Origin: Caldilineae bacterium
GTDB lineage: Bacteria; Chloroflexota; Anaerolineae; JAAEKA01
DNA length: 35,095 nucleotides
Assembly: GCA_020634555.1 (NCBI GenBank)
Contig: JACKBK010000034.1
Location: forward strand, 1 to 35,095
Direction: 5' to 3'
Positions 8,442 to 15,315 of this stretch are shown here, one piece after another. The notes under the pieces are model-generated. The model made no database searches. It was given only the letters and a program-made list of their open reading frames with translations, and had not been told where the DNA came from. The translations under genes and the position numbers were made by a program. Each line of letters opens with the position of its first letter. Within the stretch, counting starts at the first letter, position 1.

Positions 8442-8939
8442 CTACGCGTGATTATCCGGCATCAGGTGGCGTACGGGCGTGTTCAGATCATGTGCCAACT
8501 TGTCGGCCAGCAGCGACCGGTGACAGGCTGCCGCCTCCTGCTCGACACAGAGCAATGCGACGACGCGGGTATTTGCGCCCAGGTCGGCGACGAATTGTTG
8601 GCTGTCGAACCGGACCAGGCACTCCTGCCGGTAGGCGTCGGCGAAGGCAGGCGAGATGATCTGGCGCTGGCGTTTTGCTGTTCCGGTGGCTGCGTCGACG
8701 GCGTACTGCGCTTGCCGGGTGGCGTTGCTGGGCGCCAGGTCGAGGCGGTGTACGTAGGCGATGCCCAGTTCAGCCAGCCGTCTCTGCAAACGCTGGCTGT
8801 TGGCAAAGGCATAGGCCGATCCGCGCACGCCGCGCCGCCGGCGAATGTCACACAGGGTATCCACACCGGCTGCTTGCAGCGCTCTGAAGAAGGTTTCCGC
8901 ATCCCAGCCATACACGCCGATGGTGACGAACTCAGTCAA
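8442..8939 (-). CDS. DUF488 family protein (second of tandem pair)
   Basis: A 165-residue DUF488 protein. The TTG at 8939 is the best start: GGGAGG lies 6 nt upstream and the codon overlaps the end of the preceding DUF488 gene by 8 nt; an ATG at 8975 is possible but has no such site. It begins VTIGVYGWDAETFF, then CDIRRRRGVRGSAYAF in place of the usual DVRxxPxSR segment, and ends with a Cys/His cluster (LLCVEQEAAACHRSLLADKL). These correspond to the conserved DUF488 blocks, but it is strongly diverged from its neighbour. The molecular function of DUF488 is unknown. Probably co-transcribed with the upstream DUF488 gene, and possibly with recQ downstream. Confidence 0.82.
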   Translation of the reverse strand: MTEFVTIGVYGWDAETFFRALQAAGVDTLCDIRRRRGVRGSAYAFANSQRLQRRLAELGIAYVHRLDLAPSNATRQAQYAVDAATGTAKRQRQIISPAFADAYRQECLVRFDSQQFVADLGANTRVVALLCVEQEAAACHRSLLADKLAHDLNTPVRHLMPDNHA

Positions 8940-9525
8940 TCTCGTCCTCCCATTCCTCTTCCTGGCCGGACACATCGTGGCCGTAGCGCTTGCGCGAGGT
9001 GAAAGTCAGGTCGCCGAACAGGCTGAGCTGGCCACCGGTCAGCCGCTGGATCACAGTCTCTTGGTCTACCAGCACACCGTTCTCATCGATATGCAGCACC
9101 GGGACCTCCAACGCGGCCAGCGATTCGCCGATCAGCTTGCTGCGATGGCACTCCTCCGGCTTGCCTTCACTGCACATGACGACAAAGCGCGCACCCTTGT
9201 CAAGCGCCTTTGTCAGCCGCTCGATGCCGGCCTGGTAGAACGCCTTTGTCTTGACTCGCTCGTAGTCCACCTTGCCGTCCACGTAACAGTCGGGATCATC
9301 TGGCCTGCCGCCCAGTTGGTCACCCATGTAAATGTACCGGATGCCGTGTGCTGCCAGTTCGCTCTCCAGCGCGCCCTTGGAAAACTCCGGTTTGAAGCGC
9401 GAATAGGGCGCGGAGCGGACGTCCACCAGCCATGCGATGTCGTTGGCTTGCAGGACGTCGATGAACGCGTCGATGCTACGCGCGCCATAACCGATGGTGT
9501 AGATTGGATTGCTATAACCCGTCAC
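8932..9525 (-). CDS. DUF488 family protein (first of tandem pair)
   Basis: A 197-residue canonical DUF488 protein. It starts NPIYTIGYGARSIDAFIDVL, continues with DVRSAPYSRFKPEFSK (the conserved DVRxxPxSR block) and has the CSEGKPEECHRSKLIGESL block with the conserved Cys and His. The acidic tail (EEEWEDEID) overlaps the start of the second DUF488 gene, and its bases also supply that gene's Shine-Dalgarno sequence, so the two are translationally coupled. No enzymatic role is established for the family; two paralogues in one operon suggest a heteromer or divergent substrates, which is inference. Confidence 0.87.
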   Translation of the reverse strand: MTGYSNPIYTIGYGARSIDAFIDVLQANDIAWLVDVRSAPYSRFKPEFSKGALESELAAHGIRYIYMGDQLGGRPDDPDCYVDGKVDYERVKTKAFYQAGIERLTKALDKGARFVVMCSEGKPEECHRSKLIGESLAALEVPVLHIDENGVLVDQETVIQRLTGGQLSLFGDLTFTSRKRYGHDVSGQEEEWEDEID

Positions 9526-9551
9526 GTCTGGTTACGAAAACTCTGGCTCTG

Positions 9552-9812
9552 TCATCCAGGTTGGCTCCAGGCCATAGTACAAACATCGGGGTCGATATCT
9601 GCGCCATTTGGCCAGGAGATTGTTCCACCTTCGACTGCGATCTTGGCGAACAGGCAAGGATCGCTGCGAATTGGTTCAAAGATGGGGCCATGCATTAGTC
9701 TTTCCAAATCGATCGACTTTCTCGTCCCATCTTCAAACTCTACGCGTACTACCAACGGTTGCTGTGCAGACACCTTCACTACTCTTACAAGTGGACCGAG
9801 ATTCTCCATCAT
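9552..9812 (-). CDS. DUF2442 domain protein
   Basis: An 86-residue protein. I start it at the ATG at 9812, preceded by GAGG at about 5 nt; the frame extends to 9869 but those residues are low-complexity. Core: VVKVSAQQPLVVRVEFEDGTRKSIDLERLM, then HGPIFEPIRSDPCLFAKIAVEGGTISWPNGADIDPD. That is the DUF2442 pattern, with its closing WPNGxDxxPD motif. DUF2442 proteins usually sit beside a DUF4160 gene in putative toxin-antitoxin-like pairs; here no partner is adjacent, while a second DUF2442 with a broken DUF4160 lies on the other side of gatB. It is just downstream of gatB and probably on its transcript. Confidence 0.85.
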   Translation of the reverse strand: MMENLGPLVRVVKVSAQQPLVVRVEFEDGTRKSIDLERLMHGPIFEPIRSDPCLFAKIAVEGGTISWPNGADIDPDVCTMAWSQPG

Positions 9813-9871
9813 TCTTGCCTCAATCGACCCTGATCCGATGCTAGTGGAAGGTGGAAGCTCCGAAAGCATAG

Positions 9872-11350
9872 CTATTCCTGAGTGTTCAGCCGTTTTGCCA
9901 GCAGGCCGCGCACCACGTCAGGGTTGGCCTTCCCGCGCGTCTCTTTCATCACCTGGCCCATGAACCAGCCCAGCAGGCTGGTCTTGCCGTCGCGATACTT
10001 CGCGACCGCGTCGGGATTGGCAGCCAGCACTGCGTCGACCACTGCGGCCAGGCCCGCCTCGTCGGAGACCTGCGCCAGGCCCTGGGCGTCGATTATTGCC
10101 TGCGGCGGCTGGCCGGTCGAGACCATCTCGGCCAGCACGCGCTTGCCGGTGTTGCGGTTGATGACGCCCGCATCTACCAGGGCCAGCAGCGCGGCCAGGT
10201 CGTCGGGTGACAGGTCCAGCGCGGTGATGTCGCCCTCCTGCGTGTTGAGCAGCGCGAACAGCTCGCCGGTCACCCAGTTAGCCACTTCGCGCGGCGAACC
10301 CTCGTAGGCGCGCACCGCTTCCTCGAACCATTCAGCGATACCCCGCTCCGCGGTCAGTACCTCGGCGTCCTGTCTGCTGATACCGTAGTTGCCGGTGAAG
10401 CGGGCGATTCTGGCGTCCGGCAGCTCGGGCAGTGTCGTCCTCACCGCCTCGATCCACTCGCTGCTCAGCTCCAGCGGCGGCAGATCCGGTTCAGGGAAAT
10501 AGCGGTAGTCTTCGGAGCTTTCCTTGCTGCGCTGCAACACCGTGCGCCGCCGGTCCTCATCCCAGCCCATGGTCACCTGCTGCACGCTGCCGCCGCTGTC
10601 AAGCACGACTGTCTGGCGGGCGACCTCGTAGGCGATGGAGTCGCGCACGGCCTTGAAGGAGTTGAGGTTCTTGACCTCGACCTTGACACCGTACTCGCCG
10701 CGCGTGGCCTGTTCAGCGGTGCGCAGGCTCAGGTTGACCTCGCAGCGCATCGCGCCCTTTTCCATGTCGCCCGAGTTGACGCCCAGATAGCGCAGGATGG
10801 TGCGCAGCTTGACCAGATAGCGATAGGCTTCGTCGGCGCTGCGCAGATCCGACTCGGTGACGATCTCCAGTAATGGTACGCCGGCCCGGTTCAGATCTAC
10901 CAGACTGACCCCGTCCATGTGGATCGTCTTGCCGGTGTCTTCCTCCAGATGGGCGCGCCGGATGCCGATGCGCCGCGGCTGGTTGTCGTCGCCGTCGATC
11001 ATGAGCCAGCCGTCGTGGCAAAGCGGTAGCTCGTACTGGCTGATCTGATAGCCCTTGGGCAGGTCGGGGTAGCTGTAGTTCTTGCGCGCGAAGACGCTGA
11101 ACGGCGCGATCTCGCAGTTCAACGCCAGGCCGGTGCGTACTGTCTGTTCGACGGCAGCCTCGTTGATAACCGGCAGCACACCAGGCATTGCCAGGCAGAC
11201 CGGGCAGACATGGCTGTTGGGCGCCGCTTCCCAATAATCTGCACTGCACGAACAGAACATCTTTGAGACGGTTTGTAGCTGCGCGTGGACCTCCATACCG
11301 ATGACGGCGTGATAGGTTTCCCTGGCAACGACGGTGGGTGATGTGGTCAT
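9872..11350 (-). CDS. gatB: Asp-tRNA(Asn)/Glu-tRNA(Gln) amidotransferase subunit B
   Basis: A 492-residue GatB of normal length. It has the N-terminal AVIGMEVHAQLQTVSKMFCSC, the zinc site CSC...CPVC (about 33-54), the active-site region with the FARKNYSYPDLPKGYQISQYE block, the VEVKNLNSFKAVRDSIAYE block, and a C-terminal YqeY/tail domain ending near VVRGLLAKRL. GatB binds the misacylated tRNA and phosphorylates its side-chain carboxylate, using ammonia delivered from GatA. The start ATG overlaps the stop of a small upstream gene (ATGA). It is about 4 kb from gatA, so the three gat genes are not one compact operon. Confidence 0.97.
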   Translation of the reverse strand: MTTSPTVVARETYHAVIGMEVHAQLQTVSKMFCSCSADYWEAAPNSHVCPVCLAMPGVLPVINEAAVEQTVRTGLALNCEIAPFSVFARKNYSYPDLPKGYQISQYELPLCHDGWLMIDGDDNQPRRIGIRRAHLEEDTGKTIHMDGVSLVDLNRAGVPLLEIVTESDLRSADEAYRYLVKLRTILRYLGVNSGDMEKGAMRCEVNLSLRTAEQATRGEYGVKVEVKNLNSFKAVRDSIAYEVARQTVVLDSGGSVQQVTMGWDEDRRRTVLQRSKESSEDYRYFPEPDLPPLELSSEWIEAVRTTLPELPDARIARFTGNYGISRQDAEVLTAERGIAEWFEEAVRAYEGSPREVANWVTGELFALLNTQEGDITALDLSPDDLAALLALVDAGVINRNTGKRVLAEMVSTGQPPQAIIDAQGLAQVSDEAGLAAVVDAVLAANPDAVAKYRDGKTSLLGWFMGQVMKETRGKANPDVVRGLLAKRLNTQE

Positions 11351-11637
11351 TCCTCGTCCTTCGGTCCGCTGCCGAACAGTTCCTCAAACTTGCGCCGGCG
11401 ACGCGCTTCAGTCTCGGCCAGACGACGGGTCAACTCATCGGTTTCCAGCACGCGATTGGCTTCCTTCTGCACCTTGGCATAGGCGTCTTCCAGGCGTTTG
11501 GGCTTGGTGCGCGCCACCTGCAGTACCCTGCCGTCCCAGAGAAGATGAACCACCTCGCCCTCCTGAAACGGGACACCGTCGGGCAGATGCAACCGCCTGT
11601 TTTCGTCGATGGTAGCAACAGAACGCTGTTCAGCCAT
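11347..11637 (-). CDS. Small AbrB-like protein coupled to gatB
   Basis: A 96-residue protein of no family I can name firmly. The first 45 residues (SVATIDENRRLHLPDGVPFQEGEVVHLLWDGRVLQVAR) have the swapped-hairpin AbrB/SpoVT pattern seen in antitoxins. The rest is charged and helical, rich in Glu, Arg and Lys, probably a coiled coil. Its stop overlaps the gatB start (ATGA), so it is translated with gatB. No toxin gene is next to it. It could be an antitoxin remnant or a small regulator. Confidence 0.65.
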   Translation of the reverse strand: MAEQRSVATIDENRRLHLPDGVPFQEGEVVHLLWDGRVLQVARTKPKRLEDAYAKVQKEANRVLETDELTRRLAETEARRRRKFEELFGSGPKDEE

Positions 11638-11652
11638 AACGCCTCAGGTACC

Positions 11653-11958
11653 TTATGCCTGGTACTCGACAACGGCATCCCATGAACGCGCAGTCGCGGC
11701 CATATCGTCTACCACTTGTGGCCACTCGTGCAGCGTCCAAGGATCGAAATCTGCCCCACCGGGCCAGATCAGATTACCGACTTCCGAGTCCAGGCGAACT
11801 CTGTTGAACACCTTTAGATCCTGTAATGGTCCGAAGACTTCTCCGTGAAGCACAGGGCGAAAATCGATCACCTGGCAGGTATCATCATCAAACGATACCT
11901 CCAGCACATAATCCGCAACTATTTCGAAATCTATGACGTCAACCAGTGGATGTGCCAT
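11653..11958 (-). CDS. DUF2442 domain protein
   Basis: A 101-residue DUF2442 protein: DVIDFEIVADYVLEVSFDDDTCQVIDFRPVL, then HGEVFGPLQDLKVFNRVRLDSEVGNLIWPGGADFDPWTLHEW, ending the family's WPxGxDxxP motif. The start ATG (11958) lies 9 nt after the stop of the broken DUF4160 gene, whose end carries TAGGAG as ribosome-binding site. This is the normal DUF4160-DUF2442 gene order, so the pair was functional before the partner was interrupted. Confidence 0.87.
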   Translation of the reverse strand: MAHPLVDVIDFEIVADYVLEVSFDDDTCQVIDFRPVLHGEVFGPLQDLKVFNRVRLDSEVGNLIWPGGADFDPWTLHEWPQVVDDMAATARSWDAVVEYQA

Positions 11959-11967
11959 AGGAAACTC

Positions 11968-12237
11968 CTATTCCAGGCCTTTGATCTTGGATGGCCGGCG
12001 ACCCGATTGCACCAGTACTCAGTTACTGGCCAATTCCGCCTGATGGAGCTCGGCCCATGCTTCAACGAACCGCTGCTGTCTGACCGGCAATGCTCCAGCA
12101 AGCTGCGCGACCGGTTCGATGCCGTAAGATGCCCGGTATTCGCCGAAACGCACGTGGAAGTGGGGCGCGTCGTGTTGCGCGCCTGCTTCCTAGTACATCG
12201 AGATCACAATGCCGTAGAACCGGCTGATCTCCAGCAT
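11968..12237 (-). pseudogene. DUF4160 gene interrupted by two in-frame stop codons
   Basis: Read from ATG at 12237, the frame gives ISRFYGIVISMY-stop-EAGAQHDAPHFHVRFGEYRASYGIE..., then VEAWAELHQAELASN-stop-VLVQSGRRPSKIKGLE and a final TAG. This is a complete DUF4160 protein of 89 residues including the two stop positions: TAG at codon 16 (12190-12192) and TGA at codon 73 (12019-12021). In the family codon 73 is the Trp of the NW pair, and codon 16 is an aromatic position, so single-base changes explain both. The start lies 2 nt after the aminotransferase stop, with AGGAGG in that gene's last codons, so the gene was part of that operon. The DUF2442 partner follows 9 nt later and is intact. Confidence 0.85.
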
Positions 12238-12239
12238 TG

Positions 12240-13409
12240 TTACCCATGCCTCCTGATGAAGCTGTGCAACCGTTCCAGCGCCTGCTCCAGCTTCTCCGTT
12301 GACGTAGCGTAGGAGATACGTACGTAGTCCTTGCCGGCCGCGCCGAAGGCGGTGCCGGGCACCACTGCCACCTTCTCTTCGTCCAGCAGCGTCCAGGCAA
12401 AGGTGTCTTCATCCATGCCGCTGATCGCGACGTTGGGGAAGGCATAGAACGCGCCCTGTGGCTCGAAGGTCGTCAGCCCGATGCTGTTCAACCCGTCCAC
12501 GATCAGGCGGCGGCGCTCGTCGTAGCTCTGGCGCATAGACTGTACGGCTTCCTCCGCCCGCGGGTCGCTCAAGGCGACGGCCGCGGCGGCCTGTCCCATA
12601 GTGGGCGCAGACATGATCGTAAACTGGTGTACCTTGCGCATCGCGTCCATCAGGTCAGCCGGCCCGCAGGCGTAGCCGATGCGCCACCCAGTCATGGCAT
12701 AGTCCTTGCTCATGCCGCTCAGGTGGATCGTGCGCTCGCGCATTCCTGGCAGACTGGCAAAGCAGACGTGCTGGTGGCTGCCGTAGACCAGCCGGTCGTA
12801 GATCTCATCGGACAGGACGATCAGATCGTGCTTTTCTGCCACCGCCGCGATCTCTTGAAGTCGCTGCCGGCTGAGTACTGCGCCTGTTGGGTTGTTGGGA
12901 TAGCCGATCAACAGCGCCTTGGTGCGCGGCGTGACCGCAGCCTCGATCTCGGCGCCGGTGACTTGAAAGTCGTTCTCGAACTTCGTTGCAACCGTGACCG
13001 GCACGCCGCCGGCGAAGACCACCTCAGCGGTGTAGGAGACGAAACAAGGCTCGGGCACGATCACCTCGTCGCCCGGGTCGAGGATTGCCGTCAATGCCAG
13101 GTAGAGCGCCTCACTGACGCCGACCGTCACCAGCACCTCGTTGTCGGGGTTGTAGCCGACGCCGTAGTGTAACGCCAGGTTCTGGCTGACCGCGCGCCGC
13201 AGCTCGATGGTTCCCGAGTTGGAGGTGTAGCGCGTCTCGCCTGCCTGCAAGCTGGCTACGCCGGCCTGCAGGATCACGTCCGGGGTCACGAAATCCGGTT
13301 CGCCGATGCCCAGGCTGATCACGTCGTCCATGGTGGCGGCGATGTCGAAGAACTTGCGGATGCCGGAGGGCGGCACCGATGCCACCCGCTTGGAAATACG
13401 GTTTCGCAT
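12240..13409 (-). CDS. Class I/II PLP-dependent aminotransferase
   Basis: A 389-residue fold-type I aminotransferase of the aspartate/aromatic (AspC/Aro8-like) group. It has ISLGIGEPDFVTPD near residue 31, the NNPTG motif (172-176), SDEIYDRLVY with the PLP-ring Asp201, SGMSKDYAMTGWRIGY with Schiff-base Lys235 and Arg243, and YVRISYATS near the C-terminus with the substrate-carboxylate Arg. It transfers an amino group between an amino acid and a 2-oxo acid in the cytoplasm; the specific substrate cannot be read from sequence. The start ATG follows directly after the TAG of the small DUF6504-like gene, so both are on one transcript. Confidence 0.93.
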   Translation of the reverse strand: MRNRISKRVASVPPSGIRKFFDIAATMDDVISLGIGEPDFVTPDVILQAGVASLQAGETRYTSNSGTIELRRAVSQNLALHYGVGYNPDNEVLVTVGVSEALYLALTAILDPGDEVIVPEPCFVSYTAEVVFAGGVPVTVATKFENDFQVTGAEIEAAVTPRTKALLIGYPNNPTGAVLSRQRLQEIAAVAEKHDLIVLSDEIYDRLVYGSHQHVCFASLPGMRERTIHLSGMSKDYAMTGWRIGYACGPADLMDAMRKVHQFTIMSAPTMGQAAAAVALSDPRAEEAVQSMRQSYDERRRLIVDGLNSIGLTTFEPQGAFYAFPNVAISGMDEDTFAWTLLDEEKVAVVPGTAFGAAGKDYVRISYATSTEKLEQALERLHSFIRRHG

Positions 13410-13640
13410 CTAATTGACTCCTTGAGGAAACTCTCGGATCACCCAGCGATCTTGGGCCTCGTTGTACTCCAAACGTAGTCGGCGCTCGTCGGTCAGCAAC
13501 ACGTCAAAGCTGGGTCCATCGGGCGTGCGCCATTCGCGCAGCACCTGTTCAACCTCCCAGCGTTGGCCTCGCCAGTTCACCGCCAGCGGCCGGTCGGCCA
13601 GTCGATGACCGGAATACAACTCCACAGTCAGGTCGGTCAT
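13410..13640 (-). CDS. Small DUF6504-like protein
   Basis: A 76-residue protein (VELYSGHRLADRPLAVNWRGQRWEVEQVLREWRTPDG...) with the WRGxxWxVExVLxEWR pattern of DUF6504-like small proteins. These are often encoded beside DNA polymerase or repair genes, but here the protein precedes an aminotransferase, stop and start codons touching (TAGATG). It is predicted to be all-beta, with no signal or membrane segment. Function unknown; the family call is from memory of the pattern. Confidence 0.65.
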   Translation of the reverse strand: MTDLTVELYSGHRLADRPLAVNWRGQRWEVEQVLREWRTPDGPSFDVLLTDERRLRLEYNEAQDRWVIREFPQGVN

Positions 13641-13660
13641 CTTTTAGCCAGCCCCAGCAG

Positions 13661-13924
13661 TCACGCCGCGGCCTCGTGGATCTTTTCCTGCACCCACAAG
13701 TTGAGTAGCGTTTCAGCCGAAATGCCTTTGTGACGAGCAAACTCTGCGACCTGCGTTGCCAGTTTAGGTTCAAGCGCATAATACCTGGCTTCAGTTTTGA
13801 GATCCACATCGAACTCCACCTGCTCAGTTTGTTGCCAGAAATCAGCCGAGTCGTGTGCATCCCAGAATTCGCCGATCTCCTGATATGTATTTACTTGAGA
13901 AATTGAAGTCTTATCGTCGCTCAT
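13661..13924 (-). CDS. BrnA/CopG-like antitoxin
   Basis: An 87-residue protein with the BrnA/CopG arrangement: an acidic N-terminus with SADFWQQTEQVEFDVDLKTEARYYALEP (the toxin-neutralising part), then LATQVAEFARHKGISAETLLNLWVQEKI, a ribbon-helix-helix-like DNA-binding tail. It overlaps the preceding toxin gene by 14 nt, the toxin-then-antitoxin order of brnTA. It should bind the toxin and autoregulate the pair. Confidence 0.8.
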   Translation of the reverse strand: MSDDKTSISQVNTYQEIGEFWDAHDSADFWQQTEQVEFDVDLKTEARYYALEPKLATQVAEFARHKGISAETLLNLWVQEKIHEAAA

Positions 13925-14195
13925 ACAATCTCCGTTCTGCCGATGTCATATCTCTTGCTGAAACAATCAGTGCCCTGGTGTCCTTCTTGTAAACAAAGAA
14001 CACGATCAGGTAACGTCCTGCCTCAGTCTGGCCGTAGGCTCCATATACATCTTCTCCCACGCGATGTCCTCGTTCGATGCGGCGAAAATGAGGGCGGCTT
14101 TCGAGGATCTCTCGAACTTCGAAGTCGAGGACACCGTGCTTCGATTCCAATTTGTCGACGATGTCGTCGAGCCAGATGATACCACCGATTCGCAC
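13911..14195 (-). CDS. BrnT-like toxin
   Basis: A 94-residue protein with the BrnT-family pattern: IIWLDDIVDKLESKHGVLDFEVREIL, HRVGEDVYGAYGQTEAGRYLIVFFVYKK, and the closing ISARDMTSAERRLYERR (family: RIISARxxTxxERxxYE). BrnT toxins are RelE-fold ribonucleases. It starts with GTG (14195), 9 nt after the nucleotidyltransferase stop, and its end overlaps the antitoxin. Both key C-terminal Arg residues are present and no interruption is seen, so the pair looks functional. Confidence 0.8.
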   Translation of the reverse strand: MRIGGIIWLDDIVDKLESKHGVLDFEVREILESRPHFRRIERGHRVGEDVYGAYGQTEAGRYLIVFFVYKKDTRALIVSARDMTSAERRLYERR

Positions 14196-14204
14196 AATAG
14201 CGCC

Positions 14205-15194
14205 TCAGTTTACCCGGCAGTCATCGCCGATGTTGAGACTGCCGGTGAAGCCTGTTACTTCGGTTCGTTCGCCGACCAGCGAGCGGTTGAGCTGGCTGCC
14301 GGTGATCCGCGCGTTGGCCATGACGATGCCGTCCTCCAGCCGGCTGTCCACGATCTGGCAACCACCTTCGACCACCGAGTACGGACCGACGGTGGAGTTC
14401 TCGATCAACACATCATCGGCCAGGTTGACCGGCGGCACGATCGTGCTGTTGACCAGACGCGCGCTGGTGGTGCCGCTGTTGTCGCTGCCGTGGTCCAGCA
14501 GCCAGCGATTGGTGTCCAGGTGCGCCTCGGGCACGCCGCAGTCCTGCCACACCGACATTGCTTCGGTAGTAAAGCGCGCGCCGCTCTCCAGCATGACATT
14601 GAAGGCATCGGCCAGGAAGAACTCGCCCTTAAGCATGTTTTTACGCGCCATCTGCTGCTCGATAGCGGCAATCAGGTCGCGCCCCTCACGGATGAAGTAG
14701 GTGCCCATAATTGCCAGTTTGTGCTCGTCGGTAGCTGGCTTTTCGACACAACGTTCCACTGTGCCGTCGGGCCGGGTGAACGCGATGCCAAAGCGCCGCG
14801 GATCATCCACCTCCCACACGCCCAGAACGCCGTCGGCGTCGCTGGCAGCCATTCGCTTGAGATCTACGCGAGCGATGGTGTCGGCAAACACGATAAAACA
14901 TGGACCGCTGATATGCTCGCGCGCCAACCAGATCGCGTGGCTCTGGCCCACCAGTTCTTCCTGTATCACAAACTGTGCGCCGAACTGCGGATAGTTGGCC
15001 TTGACGTAGGGCCGGATCTGGTCGCCCAGCCAGCCGGTGATGTAGATCACCTCGTCCAGCCCGACGTCGGCGAACTGGTCCAGCACATGTCCCAGCATCG
15101 GCTTGCCGGCCACATCGATAAGCACCTTGGGTCGCGACCAGGTGTGCGGCCGCATGCGTTTACCGTATCCCGCTACGGGAAGAATCAACTTCAC
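14205..15194 (-). CDS. Sugar-1-phosphate nucleotidyltransferase with left-handed beta-helix
   Basis: A 329-residue enzyme from GTG at 15194 (AGGA 9 nt upstream). An ATG at 15245 would put a low-complexity VGVGVGVG stretch, read from a TACTCC repeat, at the N-terminus and is unlikely. It opens with LILPVAGYGKRMRPHTWSRPKVLIDVAGKPML, the nucleotide-binding GxGxRxxPxTxxxPK signature of the GlmU/RmlA group. It continues with the metal-binding VFADTIARVD, and from about 250 has hexapeptide-type repeats (STIVPPVNLADDVLIENSTVGPYSV...). It should form an NDP-sugar from a sugar phosphate for cell-envelope polymer synthesis. No partner sugar gene is adjacent, so the sugar is unknown. Confidence 0.88.
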   Translation of the reverse strand: MKLILPVAGYGKRMRPHTWSRPKVLIDVAGKPMLGHVLDQFADVGLDEVIYITGWLGDQIRPYVKANYPQFGAQFVIQEELVGQSHAIWLAREHISGPCFIVFADTIARVDLKRMAASDADGVLGVWEVDDPRRFGIAFTRPDGTVERCVEKPATDEHKLAIMGTYFIREGRDLIAAIEQQMARKNMLKGEFFLADAFNVMLESGARFTTEAMSVWQDCGVPEAHLDTNRWLLDHGSDNSGTTSARLVNSTIVPPVNLADDVLIENSTVGPYSVVEGGCQIVDSRLEDGIVMANARITGSQLNRSLVGERTEVTGFTGSLNIGDDCRVN

Positions 15195-15210
15195 GGATAT
15201 TCGTCCTTTT

Positions 15211-15253
15211 CCTACTCCTACTCCTACTCCTACTCTTACTCCCACTCCTCCTT
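15211..15253. repeat. TACTCC hexanucleotide tandem repeat
   Basis: About seven tandem copies of a CTCCTA/CTCCCA unit, four of them perfect, lie between gatA and the nucleotidyltransferase. A partly complementary GAGTAGGAG... tract follows at 15265-15292, so the transcript can fold into a long imperfect stem. Confidence 0.8.
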
Positions 15254-15315
15254 GGAACCCAGAAGAGTAGGAGGATGAGGACGAGTGGGAGTTCGAAGAA
15301 TACGAGCCGGCTGGC

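Noticed and set aside
12019..12192. Recoding of TAG/TGA (pyrrolysine or selenocysteine) in DUF4160
   Set aside because: Two different stops in one short gene, no SECIS-like structure seen, and Trp positions explain both by point mutation.
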